A DNA stretch of 64,000 nucleotides from a virus: positions 33,680 through 97,679 of the IMG/VR virus record IMGVR_UViG_3300022927_001476, one strand, 5' to 3'. The first letter of the stretch is position 1. Each line of letters begins with the position of its first letter. The translations under genes were made by a program, and so were the position numbers. The notes beneath the pieces were generated by a model. That model saw only the letters and a list, made by a program, of their open reading frames with translations, did no database searches and was not told the DNA's origin. Of the stretch, positions 31,538 to 39,227 are shown in pieces.

Positions 31538-31807
31538 ATGACAATCGAATTTAATCGCGAAGCGTATAACAAAGTGTTTGAAGACCTAGAACGTTTTAAA
31601 GCGTTTTGTGCAACTGCTTACCTATATGGTCATAACGGCTATACTTGGGACGAAGCAAATCTTTATAACAACAAGAGTCCAGCATGGCAAGCCTATACTA
31701 GGTTCCGCAATGGTGGGAAAAAACGCAATAATGACCGCAACAACAATCGCGGCAATAATAACTATCGCGGCAATAACAACCGATTTAATAGCAACCGAGG
31801 TAACTAA
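31538..31807 (+). CDS. small protein with Arg/Gly/Asn-rich (RGN repeat) tail
   Basis: An 89-residue protein. Residues 1-58 are an acidic/aromatic helical domain (EFNREAYNKVFEDLERFKAF, YGHNGYTWDEAN). The rest is a disordered tail of Asn, Arg and Gly with repeated RGNNN units (NNRGNNNYRGNNNRFNSNRG). RG-rich tails often bind RNA or promote condensation. That is inference from composition; no homologous family is recognised. Confidence 0.7.
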   Translation: MTIEFNREAYNKVFEDLERFKAFCATAYLYGHNGYTWDEANLYNNKSPAWQAYTRFRNGGKKRNNDRNNNRGNNNYRGNNNRFNSNRGN

Positions 31808-32881
31808 ATGACAATTTTCATTGTAGATATTGAAGCAGTAGATACACGCTACACTAAACAGTGGAAAGAGTATCTTCCTAAACAACTGCGAAACTCTACA
31901 AATGAAGAAGTTGTAGTTATTAGTGGAGGGGAAACGCCTCAGGCTACAACGCCTGGGGCTTTCCTTAACTTTGGTGGTACTAATGTTTACAAAAGTAAAC
32001 AACTAGAACAAATAGGAGAAATGTTCTGTGCAGGAACTATTAAGGACGGTGATTATTTTCTCTATACCGATGCCTGGAATCCTACAGTTATACAACTACG
32101 CTACATGGCAGAGCTATTGGGTGTTAACATTCGCATTGGTGGCTTGTGGCATGCAGGCAGTTATGATCCCCAGGATTTCTTAGGTAGGCTAATTGGAAAT
32201 AAACCCTGGGTAAGAAATGCTGAACGTTCTATGTATGAATGTTATGATAACAATTTTTTTGCTACCCAGTTCCACATTGATTTATTCCAACATACTTTTA
32301 AACCTAATGGTTCTCCAGAACGTGATTGGGTAGATACTAGTAAGACAGTAAGAGCAGGTTGGCCTATGGAATATCTAAAAAATAGTTTAGATAGTTATAA
32401 ACATATGCCTAAAGAAAATATTATTTTGTTTCCGCATCGCATTGCTCCTGAAAAACAAATTGAGATCTTTAGAGATCTTAAGGAACACTTAACACAATAC
32501 GAGTTTATTGTTTGTCAAGAACAAGAGCTCACTAAAAACGAATATCACAATCTACTAGGTCGTGCTAAACTTGTGTTTAGTGCTAATTTGCAAGAAACAT
32601 TAGGCATTAGTTGGTACGAAGGATTACTAGTAGATTGTATTCCAATGGTGCCAGATAGACTTAGCTATAGTGAAATGGCAATAAACGAATTTAAATATCC
32701 TAGTATTTGGACTAAGAATTATACCCAATACGAAAAATATAGAGAGCCACTCAAAGAAAAAATTGTTGATTATATGGAAAATTATAAAGATTATTATATT
32801 CCGTTAGATAAACAACGTAAAAAACTTAACAATCAATTTTTTAGTGGAGAGGCGTTGTATAATGCAATCAAAGAAGGATGA
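31808..32881 (+). CDS. GT-B-type glycosyltransferase-like protein
   Basis: A 357-residue protein. The C-terminal half carries NIILFPHRIAPEKQIEIF and then LQETLGISWYEGLLVDCIPM, VPDRLSY, the 'E....E.l..G..pi' acidic motif of GT-B (GT4-like) enzymes that bind a nucleotide sugar. The N-terminal half begins MTIFIVDIEAVDTRY. It may glycosylate phage DNA, a virion protein or host glycan, using sugars from the 25.8-27.7 kb trio. A strong hairpin occurs early in the frame (31930-31964). Confidence 0.65.
   Translation: MTIFIVDIEAVDTRYTKQWKEYLPKQLRNSTNEEVVVISGGETPQATTPGAFLNFGGTNVYKSKQLEQIGEMFCAGTIKDGDYFLYTDAWNPTVIQLRYMAELLGVNIRIGGLWHAGSYDPQDFLGRLIGNKPWVRNAERSMYECYDNNFFATQFHIDLFQHTFKPNGSPERDWVDTSKTVRAGWPMEYLKNSLDSYKHMPKENIILFPHRIAPEKQIEIFRDLKEHLTQYEFIVCQEQELTKNEYHNLLGRAKLVFSANLQETLGISWYEGLLVDCIPMVPDRLSYSEMAINEFKYPSIWTKNYTQYEKYREPLKEKIVDYMENYKDYYIPLDKQRKKLNNQFFSGEALYNAIKEG
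31930..31964 (+). repeat. long intragenic hairpin in the glycosyltransferase gene
   Basis: GGAAACGCCTCAGGC (31930-31944) pairs with GCCTGGGGCTTTCC (31951-31964) around TACAAC, with one G-U pair and one bulged base. It is strikingly GC-rich for the region. The T-run is weak (TTTCCTT). Confidence 0.6.
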
Positions 32882-33260
32882 TAGTTTTACTATCGATATA
32901 AGTGATTTAAAGTTGGACAATTTTGTAGATAATACTACTGCTGATGATGTTACTATTAACTTAGACGATACCTACGGTACAACTACATCGTACTGGGCAG
33001 GTGTCAGTGCAAGTGATATTGCATTTGATAATAGTACTCCGGGTACAATTACTATAGACACTAATACTGCTGACACTATCGATATAAGTTGGATCTACAA
33101 TAATATGAATATAGATCCAAACCAAGTCGATAAGATGTGTGAACTCTATCCAGGTTTAGATAAAGTTTGGCGCAACTTTAAAAGCGTATATGATATGTGC
33201 AAACAAGATTACGAAGGAAAGAAAAAAGCAGGAGAAATTAACGATGACTATCCTTTCTAA
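32862..33260 (+). CDS. unknown acidic protein with conserved C-terminal segment
   Basis: A 132-residue protein from ATG 32862, with GGAGAGG as ribosome site; GTG 32844 is less likely. The N-terminal two thirds are Asp/Thr-rich and beta-like (DDSFTIDISDLKLDNF, TITIDTNTADTIDISW). The C-terminal 45 residues are helical (PNQVDKMCELYPGLDKVWRN, FKSVYDMCKQDYEGKKK). The downstream cupin-like gene starts 17 bp before its end. Unknown role. Confidence 0.7.
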   Translation: MQSKKDDSFTIDISDLKLDNFVDNTTADDVTINLDDTYGTTTSYWAGVSASDIAFDNSTPGTITIDTNTADTIDISWIYNNMNIDPNQVDKMCELYPGLDKVWRNFKSVYDMCKQDYEGKKKAGEINDDYPF

Positions 33261-33762
33261 GATTATGGACAAGCTCGGCAGGCGTCGAGTTATCACAGAC
33301 AGAGACGGAAAGGTACCTTACCTTATCCGTTATTATGTATTTTTAAAAGAACGCAAGAACTTTCCTTTTAATATTACACTACACAAAGTTCTTGTAAGTG
33401 ATGAACCTACACTACATGATCATCCTTGGGGTTATGCTACATTTATTCTTAAAGGTGGTTATTGGGAACACATTCCTATTATTAGTAAAGAAGGTGCAGT
33501 AGTAGGAAGCACAAGAGTATGGCGTGGGCCAGGACATTTCCGTAAGCGTTCAGCAGATGATTTACATTGGCTAGAACTTGCTAAAGACTCAGAAGGTAAT
33601 GAAATTCCTTGTTGGAGTTTGTTCTTTATGGGACGTAAGCAAAAGGAATGGGGCTTTATGAGATTTGTTCAAGTTAAAGATGTTAATAAAATCCACGAAG
33701 CAGGTTACCGTTGGATTCACAATGAAAAATATCTAGCAAGAGGTGCTAAAGACGATGGGTGA
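33244..33762 (+). CDS. cupin-like protein
   Basis: A 172-residue protein from ATG 33244, with an AGGAG site upstream inside the previous gene. LHDHPWGYATFILKGGYWEH gives the His-x-His and Gly/Glu/His pattern of cupin motif 1. GPGHFRKRSADDLHWLEL gives a second motif with His. Cupins bind a metal and act as oxygenases, isomerases or sensors. The substrate is unknown. It may work with sugar or oxygenase genes nearby. Confidence 0.6.
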   Translation: MTILSKIMDKLGRRRVITDRDGKVPYLIRYYVFLKERKNFPFNITLHKVLVSDEPTLHDHPWGYATFILKGGYWEHIPIISKEGAVVGSTRVWRGPGHFRKRSADDLHWLELAKDSEGNEIPCWSLFFMGRKQKEWGFMRFVQVKDVNKIHEAGYRWIHNEKYLARGAKDDG

Positions 33763-34033
33763 TCGTAGGGTAGATGCTATCTTTAATAGCACACAAAACT
33801 ATAATCCATATATTACAGAAAGCACATTTCCTGTAGAACACACTCTTACTGTAGAAGGCCGTGCTATTGTACAGGGTAGAGACATACTAACAGAACTTGA
33901 CGAAATGCGTGATGTTCTGTTATTATTAAAGCGTGATGTAGATATGGAAGCAAAGTATCCTAAACTGCGAGAACTGAAGGATGCTTACGAAGCACAACTT
34001 GAAAAATACAAAACATTTGAGGTACTGAAGTAA
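33755..34033 (+). CDS. small unknown protein with C-terminal coiled coil
   Basis: A 92-residue protein from ATG 33755, overlapping the cupin-like gene by 8 bp. The N-terminus (GDRRVDAIFNSTQNYNPYIT) is extended. Then come FPVEHTLTVEGRAIVQGRDI and an amphipathic helix with LTELDEMRDVLLLLKRD. Resembles small conserved T4-like phage proteins. Unknown function. Confidence 0.7.
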   Translation: MGDRRVDAIFNSTQNYNPYITESTFPVEHTLTVEGRAIVQGRDILTELDEMRDVLLLLKRDVDMEAKYPKLRELKDAYEAQLEKYKTFEVLK

Positions 34034-34242
34034 TGCAACACACAATTCAACAACTAATGGATAAGATTAGTGCAATGCATGGATTGGCTGTGCAAGCACA
34101 TAGAGAAAAATATAAAAAGGCTCCTGGTGAGCCTTATGATGTTGATCATGTTACATATCTTGTAGATCAAATTCAAGCAATGGCGGGCGACATTTATAAT
34201 GATCGTACACTTCATCCTAAACTACAGGCGAAAAAGAAATGA
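34033..34242 (+). CDS. small helical protein of unknown function
   Basis: A 69-residue helical protein (QQLMDKISAMHGLAVQAHRE, YLVDQIQAMAGDIYND). It is coupled to both neighbours (TAATG at its start, ATGA at its end). No motif recognised. Confidence 0.65.
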   Translation: MQHTIQQLMDKISAMHGLAVQAHREKYKKAPGEPYDVDHVTYLVDQIQAMAGDIYNDRTLHPKLQAKKK

Positions 34243-34787
34243 TTAAAAAACACTATTACACTTGGCAAGACGTAGAAAAAATGTGCATTAGTATTGTTAA
34301 TCAAATGTACAAAGACAACTGGCGTCCTGATTACATCGTAGGACTAACACGAGGTGGTAATGTACCTGCTACTATTATTAGTAACATGTTAAACATTCGT
34401 TGTGAGGCATTGAAAGTAAGTTTGCGGGACGACGAGCAAGGTCCTGAAAGTAACTTTTGGATGGCAGAAGATGCTTTTGGTTATGTAGAAAAAGATGAAG
34501 ATCGTATTACAGGTGGTCCACTAGAAAAGAAAATTCTTATTGTAGATGACATTAACGATACAGGTGCTACATTTAATTGGATTGCAAAAGATTGGCAATC
34601 AAGTTGTTTGCCTAACGATCCTAAATGGAATCGTATTTGGGGCAACAATGTTCGTATTGCAGTTCTAACAGATAACATGGCTAGCGAAACTGTTTTGCCT
34701 ATTAGTTATTCATGTCACGAAATTAATAAAGCCGAGGAAGACGTATGGTTAGTTTATCCCTGGGAGAATGTAGGTAGCTATGATTGA
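34239..34787 (+). CDS. phosphoribosyltransferase (purine type)
   Basis: A 182-residue PRTase fold protein. IVGLTRGGNVPATIISNML is the N-terminal pyrophosphate loop. KKILIVDDINDTGATFNWIA is the PRPP-binding motif (VDD.nDTGaT), as in xanthine/hypoxanthine phosphoribosyltransferases. It would convert a purine base to its nucleotide with PRPP. Salvage of purines is the simple reading. Handling of a modified base is possible given the 7-deazaguanine genes, but that is speculation. Confidence 0.85.
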   Translation: MIKKHYYTWQDVEKMCISIVNQMYKDNWRPDYIVGLTRGGNVPATIISNMLNIRCEALKVSLRDDEQGPESNFWMAEDAFGYVEKDEDRITGGPLEKKILIVDDINDTGATFNWIAKDWQSSCLPNDPKWNRIWGNNVRIAVLTDNMASETVLPISYSCHEINKAEEDVWLVYPWENVGSYD

Positions 34788-35364
34788 AAAACAATATATC
34801 TTTCCTGTTCAAGTATTTAGAGCAGTCTACGATAATGCGCAGGAATTACAGAAAAAAATTGTTCCAGAATTTTTAGCAAGAGAAAAATCAGACGAAAGTC
34901 CTGTACGCTATAGTGCTAATGGATATACATCATATGGGTCTAACAGTGATATTCTTAACGATCCGTTGCTAGAAGACCTTAAAGGATTTATCGAACTTTG
35001 TGTACAACAGTGTCATAAAGAAACAAAACTTGCAGGCATTCCGAAATTAGCGGCTAGTTGGTTTAGTATTAACCGCAAATACACTTACCACGAAGAACAC
35101 AATCATTTACCAGACCTATGGAGTGGTGTTTATTATGTGCAAGCAAATCAAGATCACCCCGGACTTACACTAGTTAATAGTAATCAAAAAGCAAATTGGC
35201 CTAAGAGTGGTATTACTGAACTGTGTGAGTCAAACTCTCCTACTGTTACTTGTGCGGCAAGCACAGGAAGTTTAATTATTTTTCCTAGCTACCTGTGGCA
35301 CAAAGTAGAACAACAAATGACTGATAAAGAAAGAATTACGGTGGCATTTAATTATGGAATTTAA
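34780..35364 (+). CDS. 2OG-Fe(II) oxygenase (PF13759-type)
   Basis: A 194-residue protein with a clear family pattern. YHEEHNHLPDLWSGVYYVQA holds the metal His pair and SGVYY strand. STGSLIIFPSYLWHKVEQ holds the distal His. RITVAFNYGI is the final strand with the 2OG-binding Arg. It overlaps the phosphoribosyltransferase gene by 8 bp. This is the clearest member of the four oxygenases in this window. Substrate unknown. Confidence 0.75.
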   Translation: MIEKQYIFPVQVFRAVYDNAQELQKKIVPEFLAREKSDESPVRYSANGYTSYGSNSDILNDPLLEDLKGFIELCVQQCHKETKLAGIPKLAASWFSINRKYTYHEEHNHLPDLWSGVYYVQANQDHPGLTLVNSNQKANWPKSGITELCESNSPTVTCAASTGSLIIFPSYLWHKVEQQMTDKERITVAFNYGI

Positions 35365-35758
35365 AGATATACCTTGGACAGACGTACTAATTGATACTAG
35401 AGACTTTGTTGTATTCAAGGATGGTTATCCTGTCACAGAAGGACACGTTCTTTTTGTTCCTAAGATAGCAGACTGGGATCATCTTGCCAAATGCTATAAA
35501 GCCGCATATGGTTGGGGTTATGACTGGGTTGAAAAAGGATATTGTGATGCTTACAATATCGGACAGAACATAGGCGAAGAAGCAGGACAAACTGTTGATT
35601 GGCCTCATGTGCATCTTATTCCAAGACGCAAAGGCGATATGGAAGATCCAAGAGGCGGTGTTCGCCACGTGATACCCGAGAAGGGAAACTATAAAAAAAA
35701 CGTTGTCGAACTTGAAAACTTAGAAGACGATGTTTATATTAATGAGAATGGTTGTTAA
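35354..35758 (+). CDS. HIT-like nucleotide hydrolase with an altered histidine triad
   Basis: A 134-residue protein. VVFKDGYPVTEGHVLFVPK is the HIT 'f.d..P...gH.LviPk' segment, and GQTVDWPHVHLIPRRKGD is the triad region. The usual H.H.H is W.H.H here: the first His is Trp, while the last two, including the catalytic His, remain. HIT proteins cleave nucleotidyl bonds such as AMP-lysine. The downstream start overlaps the stop (TAATG). Confidence 0.75.
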   Translation: MEFKDIPWTDVLIDTRDFVVFKDGYPVTEGHVLFVPKIADWDHLAKCYKAAYGWGYDWVEKGYCDAYNIGQNIGEEAGQTVDWPHVHLIPRRKGDMEDPRGGVRHVIPEKGNYKKNVVELENLEDDVYINENGC

Positions 35759-36321
35759 TGCACACTAAATTAATTGATTTTGAGTTAGATAAGAAAATAG
35801 ATCCAGAGGATTGGTCGTTAGCTATAGTTGATGAAGATATTGATCCTAGACTTATTGCTGTTTTTACTAGACTTTACTATTTAAATTACTTACAAGAGTT
35901 AGGTGATCAATGTATTTTGATTGCTAACATGACCCGTAGAATTTTGAGATTACATGGAATAGAAGCACATTGTAAAGATGTTATTGCTCATTTCAGAAAT
36001 GTAGATAGAGATTGGAGACAAGTTATAGGTGCTCCTGCAAATATTACTCACGGCGGTGTAATAGATACACACCGTGTAGTAATCACACCCGAGTATGTTA
36101 TAGATTTTGCTCATCGCGATAGTATTCATAAAACATTTGGAGCAAGATCTCCAAGAGGATTTATTGGAAGAAAGCAGTATGATGTATGGCAAAAAACACC
36201 AATGGGTGAAATTAAGTGGGTTGAGCGAGAAGCACATCCTATGGTTAAAAACGTAACATTCCATCAACGTAACCAAGAACGCGATTTAGTTTCTCGCTAC
36301 TTTGATGTTTACCAAATGTAA
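35758..36321 (+). CDS. unknown protein, possible transglutaminase/cysteine-peptidase-like fold
   Basis: A 187-residue protein from ATG 35758. GDQCILIANMTRRILRLHGI, then GGVIDTHRVV and EYVIDFAHRD, give a Cys...His...Asp order on helix-strand-strand. This is reminiscent of transglutaminase-like folds (C in a helix before 'lGi', H and D in later strands). Not certain. It lies after the HIT-like gene in the same tightly packed operon. Confidence 0.55.
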   Translation: MHTKLIDFELDKKIDPEDWSLAIVDEDIDPRLIAVFTRLYYLNYLQELGDQCILIANMTRRILRLHGIEAHCKDVIAHFRNVDRDWRQVIGAPANITHGGVIDTHRVVITPEYVIDFAHRDSIHKTFGARSPRGFIGRKQYDVWQKTPMGEIKWVEREAHPMVKNVTFHQRNQERDLVSRYFDVYQM

Positions 36322-36331
36322 GGAAAGAAAA

Positions 36332-36532
36332 ATGAGAGAACAACTATTAGAAGCATTTGTGTCACACGCTCGTGGACACATTGACAAGCACAAAGCTAAC
36401 GTAGAAGTATACTTGCACAATCCAGCAGGCATTGGCGAGCATCCAGATATTATCGATGCAATCGAAACAGAAATGAAACAGATTGCCGAATATGATGATA
36501 TGTTAGAAATGGTTAATAAGTATTTTAAATAA
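36332..36532 (+). CDS. small conserved phage protein
   Basis: A 66-residue protein from ATG 36332 with an AGGAAAG site. It reads REQLLEAFVSHARGHIDKHK then VEVYLHNPAGIGEHPDIIDA and a helical end. The sequence looks conserved (NPAGIGEH motif) and resembles small genes common in T4-like marine phages. Function unknown. Confidence 0.7.
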   Translation: MREQLLEAFVSHARGHIDKHKANVEVYLHNPAGIGEHPDIIDAIETEMKQIAEYDDMLEMVNKYFK

Positions 36533-37344
36533 TGGCTAAAACACTTTTTATTGGCGACAGTCATGCACACGGTTATTATGAAACTGGGCAAGGCATTCTT
36601 GCTTGGCAAGAAAATAATTACGCAGAAATTTATGCAAAAGCAAATAATAAAGAAACTGTTATATATAGTCAACCAGGCGGATGCAATAGAAAGTATCCTG
36701 CCTGGTTAAAGTCAATGTTAGATCGCTATGATGATATTGACGAAGTGTTTATACAATCTACTTACTGGAATAGGTTTTTATTAAGTTGTTCACGCAATTT
36801 AGATGTAGGTGAAAATACTAATGTTGATTTGTACCTAGACAATGATCAACCAAAAGATGATCTAATACATAGATATACCGATCACAGGGTAACAGAAAAC
36901 TATATAGAAATGATCGACCAGGTTCGAGCAGAAAACTATCAGGATTTCAAAGGTTTTGCATTTGACGATATGGAAGTAAAAGCTGATTGGGCTCCATTTC
37001 ATGAAAAATATATCTATACTAAACTGTGGCACGAGTTAGTGACTCCGTTGCAGTATAAAGATTACTGTTTAGATCTACTTGCTATTGACACAATGTGTGC
37101 TAGACGCAACATTAAATGGTACCAATGGTCAATTAATAACAGAGTATTTGTTCCTGAAAATGTAGAACTATACGGAAATTGGATGGCAGGTAAAAAAGCA
37201 AAATCATCTTCTGAAGGATATTTACAGTTATTAAAAGGTATTAACATTGAAACAGACGAAAATCGGTTAGACGGCGAGCATTATACTACAAAAATACATG
37301 AATTAATTGGAAAAGATTACTTAGAATATGTAAAAAATGCTTGA
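36532..37344 (+). CDS. SGNH/GDSL-like hydrolase
   Basis: A 270-residue protein. FIGDSHAHGYYE is a block I GDS motif, IQSTYWNRF a block III-like strand, and DGEHYTTKIHELIG a block V D-x-x-H. SGNH enzymes act as esterases or deacylases on lipids, sugars or peptidoglycan. It carries no signal peptide. The promoter for folE starts at its end. The assignment rests on two motifs. Confidence 0.55.
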   Translation: MAKTLFIGDSHAHGYYETGQGILAWQENNYAEIYAKANNKETVIYSQPGGCNRKYPAWLKSMLDRYDDIDEVFIQSTYWNRFLLSCSRNLDVGENTNVDLYLDNDQPKDDLIHRYTDHRVTENYIEMIDQVRAENYQDFKGFAFDDMEVKADWAPFHEKYIYTKLWHELVTPLQYKDYCLDLLAIDTMCARRNIKWYQWSINNRVFVPENVELYGNWMAGKKAKSSSEGYLQLLKGINIETDENRLDGEHYTTKIHELIGKDYLEYVKNA

Positions 37345-37369
37345 CAAAAACCTAAATAAAGTGTATACT
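37341..37369 (+). promoter_or_regulatory. sigma70-type promoter TTGACA-17-TATACT
   Basis: TTGACA (37341-37346) and TATACT (37364-37369) have a 17-bp spacer and overlap the upstream stop. The promoter serves folE, the small membrane peptide and queE. The leader from about 37376 to ATG 37417 includes a CGGAG ribosome site. Confidence 0.85.
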
Positions 37370-37416
37370 GTAAAGTATATTGTATGGCAATCCTCTGCCT
37401 TAACATCGGAGATAAA

Positions 37417-38106
37417 ATGAAAATGAGCAAAGCATTACAAATTAAAGGCAAGCTAGAAGACGCAGGCTTGCGCTACTGGGCAGGAGATAACATCTCTGAA
37501 GTCCTACAGAAAGGCGATAAAGAAGAACTTATCGAAGGCGCAACAGAAGCATTTGAACAAGTACTTGACGCACTAGTAATTGATCGACATAACGATCCTA
37601 ACTCAAAAGGTACAGCAAGACGTCTTGCTAAAATGTACTTTAATGAGATTATGGCAGGACGATATGATCCTATTCCAAGTGCAACGGCATTTCCTAATGA
37701 TAGCGACGAACGTTATGAAGGTATGTTAGTAGTTCGTTCAGAACTAAAAAGCATGTGTTCACATCATCATCAGCCTGTAACTGGTACAGCATATATTGGC
37801 ATTATTGCCGCTGAGAAACTTATTGGACTTAGCAAGTACACACGTATTGCACAGTGGTGCGCTCGACGTGGTACACTGCAAGAAGAACTTGCAAATGATA
37901 TTGCACGTGAAATTCAAAAAGCAACTGGTGCAGAACACTTAGGCGTTTACATTCAAGCAACACACGGTTGCTGTGAGAATCGCGGCATCATGGCACATAG
38001 TTCACTTACACAAACAACTGTACTACGTGGTGCATTTAAAACTGATGCAGGTACAAAGAAAGAGTTCTTTGATAACATCAAACTACAACAGGAGTTTAGT
38101 TGCTAA
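37417..38106 (+). CDS. folE: GTP cyclohydrolase I
   Basis: A 229-residue enzyme from ATG 37417, with CGGAGAT upstream; an ATG at 37384 lacks such a site. MCSHHHQPVTGTAYIG gives the zinc Cys114 and the His cluster. ATHGCCENRG gives the second zinc Cys (185-186) and the Arg. It opens GTP to dihydroneopterin triphosphate, the first step for both folates and 7-deazaguanines. Since queE lies just downstream and DpdA- and QueD-like proteins are encoded nearby, its likely job here is preQ0 supply. It could also serve folate for ThyA. Confidence 0.95.
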   Translation: MKMSKALQIKGKLEDAGLRYWAGDNISEVLQKGDKEELIEGATEAFEQVLDALVIDRHNDPNSKGTARRLAKMYFNEIMAGRYDPIPSATAFPNDSDERYEGMLVVRSELKSMCSHHHQPVTGTAYIGIIAAEKLIGLSKYTRIAQWCARRGTLQEELANDIAREIQKATGAEHLGVYIQATHGCCENRGIMAHSSLTQTTVLRGAFKTDAGTKKEFFDNIKLQQEFSC

Positions 38107-38216
38107 TGAGTAATTATATTGCAGTGCGTATGGCACAAGTGTTTATTGTAGTAGTATTTGCAATGGGCATGATTAGTTTAGGTATTGATCTTTATACAGG
38201 AAGGTTGCCATTATGA
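38106..38216 (+). CDS. 36-residue membrane peptide between folE and queE
   Basis: A short gene from ATG 38106 to TGA 38216: MSNYIAVRMAQVFIVVVFAM then GMISLGIDLYTGRLPL. One membrane helix. Its start overlaps the folE stop (TAATG) and its stop overlaps the queE start (ATGA). That coupling keeps ribosomes moving from folE into queE. Function unknown. Confidence 0.6.
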   Translation: MSNYIAVRMAQVFIVVVFAMGMISLGIDLYTGRLPL

Positions 38217-39106
38217 AATTAAGATATTCAGAAGCATTTTACAGTGTGCAAGGTGAAGGTAAATTTGTAGGGGTGCCTAGTGTGTTCTTACGTACCTTTG
38301 GTTGTAATTTTCGTTGTATGAACTTTGGTGTTGATACTAAAAAGAATCGCACAGAACTTCATGCAGAAGGACAAAGATACAATGCAGAAGTAAAAGCATT
38401 AATTGATGCAGGTGTACACGAAACTACAGAAAAGTTTGAGGACTTGCCTATTATTCACACAGGCTGTGATACATATGCAAGCATCTATCCAGAGTTTAAA
38501 CACTTTAATAAACAAGCAGAAGTTGACGAAGTGGTTGAACATTTACTGTCACTTACTCCGAACGGTAAGTGGACACAAGACAACGGTCAAGACATTCATT
38601 TGATCATGACTGGTGGAGAGCCCTTGTTAGCGTGGCAAAAGCTCTACATTGATTTGTTTGAACATCCACGTATGAGAGATCTAAAAAATGTTACATTTGA
38701 AACAAACACTACACAAAAGTTACACGATGATTTCTTCAACTATCTTACAGATCAAGACAGATTTGAAGTTACTTGGAGTTGTTCCCCAAAACTTAGCGTT
38801 AGCGGAGAACCTTGGGAAACTGCTATTAAGCCTGATGTTGCTCGCGAGTATAGCCTTGTTGACGGCAGTGACATTTACCTTAAGTTTGTTGTCGCTAGTC
38901 AAGATGACTTTGAAGAAGTTGAAAGAGCTGTGGAAGAGTACCGTAATGCAGGCATTAAGTGTCCAGTATATCTTATGCCGCTTGGCGGACGTTCAGAAGA
39001 GTATAATCTCAATGTTCGAGAAGTCGCCGAAGCATGTATGGAGCGAGGTTGGAGGTTCACACCAAGACTACACATATCCTTATTCGGAAATGCATGGGGA
39101 ACTTAA
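38213..39106 (+). CDS. queE: QueE-like radical SAM 7-carboxy-7-deazaguanine synthase
   Basis: A 297-residue enzyme that converts 6-carboxytetrahydropterin to CDG in preQ0 synthesis. The start SEAFYSVQGEGKFVGVPSVF is the QueE substrate/cofactor segment. IMTGGEPLL is the SAM-binding GGEP. The iron-sulfur motif is unusual: Cys31-x3-Cys35, then a 49-residue insertion before CDTYAS (Cys85), where standard QueE has C-x3-C-x2-C-D-T in one loop. The insertion is charged and helical. The start overlaps the small peptide gene. Confidence 0.88.
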   Translation: MKLRYSEAFYSVQGEGKFVGVPSVFLRTFGCNFRCMNFGVDTKKNRTELHAEGQRYNAEVKALIDAGVHETTEKFEDLPIIHTGCDTYASIYPEFKHFNKQAEVDEVVEHLLSLTPNGKWTQDNGQDIHLIMTGGEPLLAWQKLYIDLFEHPRMRDLKNVTFETNTTQKLHDDFFNYLTDQDRFEVTWSCSPKLSVSGEPWETAIKPDVAREYSLVDGSDIYLKFVVASQDDFEEVERAVEEYRNAGIKCPVYLMPLGGRSEEYNLNVREVAEACMERGWRFTPRLHISLFGNAWGT

Positions 39107-39227
39107 GAAGCAATACATGAATGAAGCACATGAAAAGGCTATGACAGCAAAGGTCGGTAAGACAGATGAAGAAGAAGCAATTGAAATCGAACAACGCATG
39201 ATACGTGCAAGAGAGGCAGGACTATAA
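39090..39227 (+). CDS. small acidic helical protein downstream of queE
   Basis: A 45-residue gene from ATG 39090, overlapping queE by 17 bp: MHGELKKQYMNEAHEKAMTA then KVGKTDEEEAIEIEQRMIRA. Its stop overlaps the next ATG (TAATG). The frame is open much farther upstream, but that part is a shadow of queE. Charged helix; unknown function. Confidence 0.5.
   Translation: MHGELKKQYMNEAHEKAMTAKVGKTDEEEAIEIEQRMIRAREAGL

Noticed and set aside
36381-36413. TTGACA followed by TATACT
   Set aside because: The spacer is 21 bp, unlike the exact 17 bp of all accepted promoters, and it lies inside a short gene.
38688-39089. Long open frame upstream of the small gene at 39090
   Set aside because: It runs in another frame through queE, whose protein sequence is clearly real. 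Only the last 45 codons, after ATG 39090, are supported by overlaps with neighbours.
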